64,000 nt of DNA from Pseudoalteromonas xiamenensis (GTDB lineage: Bacteria > Pseudomonadota > Gammaproteobacteria > Enterobacterales > Alteromonadaceae), in NCBI RefSeq assembly GCF_042431545.1, contig NZ_JBHLYX010000008.1; one strand, given 5' to 3'. A program made the translations under genes and the position numbers. The notes under the pieces were generated by a model that made no database searches, was not told the DNA's origin, and saw only the letters and a program-made list of their open reading frames with translations. This document shows, piece by piece, positions 63,502-64,000 of the stretch (the first letter of the stretch is position 1; each line of letters starts with the position of its first letter).

Positions 63502-63989
63502 AATGTTTCTCCCACAAGTGCAAGGTTAGAACACACGTGTTCAATCGCTTTATGTGAGACATGAGCATTCGCATGGAATAGCTGATACTGTTTCAATAGC
63601 ATCAACGCTCGCTCCGGCGAGCGCGAGTTAATGCCTTCAATGGCCTGCCATGCAAGTTCAAACAATGACGAACGTGAGAGCTGAATTAGCGCGTTCAAAC
63701 TGGACTTGCAACCGGATAACTTTAGTAGATTAACGAAATTCAACAGACGCTCATGCCGTTGATAACGATATTCGATAGAATGAATTGCGAGGTCGTTGGC
63801 GGTAATTCGAATACGATACGCCTGTTCAGTCGATTTACCCAAGTTAACAAACCAAATAGCGTCTGTTGAAGCGAGAAGGTTTATTGCGTAACTCCCCTCA
63901 ATTGAAACACGGTCTTTCGCCGTAAGGGTAAATGCAGAAGGCATCTTCTGTACTTCGATTTGCCCGATATGCTGCGCATCAACATTCAA
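63498..63989 (-). CDS. Protein of unknown function, partner of the preceding gene
   Basis: A 163-residue soluble protein. A strand-rich N-terminal part (IEVQKMPSAFTLTAKDRVSIEGSYAINLL, AIWFVNLGK, YRIRITANDLAIHSIEYRYQ) is followed by helices (LLNFVNLLKLSGCKSSLNALIQL). No ribosome-binding site is seen and the frame is open close to the window edge, so the start could be different. Stop and next start share four bases. Function unknown. Confidence 0.5.
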   Translation of the reverse strand: MNVDAQHIGQIEVQKMPSAFTLTAKDRVSIEGSYAINLLASTDAIWFVNLGKSTEQAYRIRITANDLAIHSIEYRYQRHERLLNFVNLLKLSGCKSSLNALIQLSRSSLFELAWQAIEGINSRSPERALMLLKQYQLFHANAHVSHKAIEHVCSNLALVGETL

Positions 63990-64000
63990 CAGCTTTACGA

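Overview
The window looks like chromosomal DNA of a marine gammaproteobacterium of the Alteromonadales, most likely Pseudoalteromonas or a close relative. This rests on sequence recognition, not a database search. Pointers are the fMet-tRNA/rimP-nusA-infB-rbfA-truB-rpsO order, an alpha-amylase with the same layout as the Pseudoalteromonas haloplanktis enzyme including its C-terminal propeptide, a GlyGly-CTERM metalloprotease, TorF and MipA/OmpV envelope proteins, an H-NOX/kinase pair and many chemoreceptors. I see no insertion sequence, prophage, CRISPR array or rRNA operon.

Layout. Positions 1-6930 (minus strand) hold the translation/transcription operon: initiator tRNA, a structured rimP leader ending in a terminator-like hairpin, then rimP, nusA, infB, rbfA, truB and rpsO. 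Positions 7061-12000 hold a secreted delta-class carbonic anhydrase, a globin-like protein without the proximal histidine, a lipoprotein, and two photolyases of different classes. Positions 12030-16704 hold a MipA/DUF3019 pair and a tight operon of a zinc-dependent phospholipase C-like enzyme, a parvulin-like foldase and a membrane coiled-coil protein. Positions 16817-18892 hold a small heat-shock protein, EfpL (YeiP) and a possible PilZ protein. Positions 19110-21812 form a flavinylation-type redox operon (outer-membrane protein, exported FMN-binding protein, ApbE, membrane cytochrome b-like protein). Positions 21892-28069 hold PhoD and, divergently, a cytochrome b/EB_dh fusion, an Lcl-domain protein and a purple-acid-phosphatase-like enzyme with two PPC domains.

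Positions 28137-33000 hold assorted enzymes. Positions 33032-40471 hold three methyl-accepting chemotaxis proteins with dCache, HBM and NIT sensor domains, and a TorF porin; a fourth receptor (sCache) lies at 49832. Positions 40598-44305 hold a rhodanese, ohr/ohrR with two matching operator-like repeats, a TrmK-like methyltransferase and the H-NOX/histidine kinase pair. Positions 44496-49610 hold a large secreted reprolysin-type protease coupled to a small lipoprotein, a TPR protein and a SpoIIAA/STAS-like protein. Positions 51595-58027 hold a flavin reductase, a NarL-type two-component system, a MAPEG protein, a LysR regulator divergent from qorB, a lipocalin-like protein and sixA. Positions 58060-64000 hold the amylase, a BarA-like hybrid kinase with a degenerate first receiver domain, and two unrecognised overlapping genes.

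Taken together, the accessory genes suit a particle- or host-associated marine heterotroph: secreted amylase, protease, phospholipase-like enzyme and phosphatases; many chemoreceptors; oxidative and UV stress defence; and extracytoplasmic electron transfer. The most interesting parts are the phospholipase/foldase operon, the flavinylation operon, the cytochrome-EB_dh/phosphatase cluster, the heme-ligand-less globin and the protease/lipoprotein pair.
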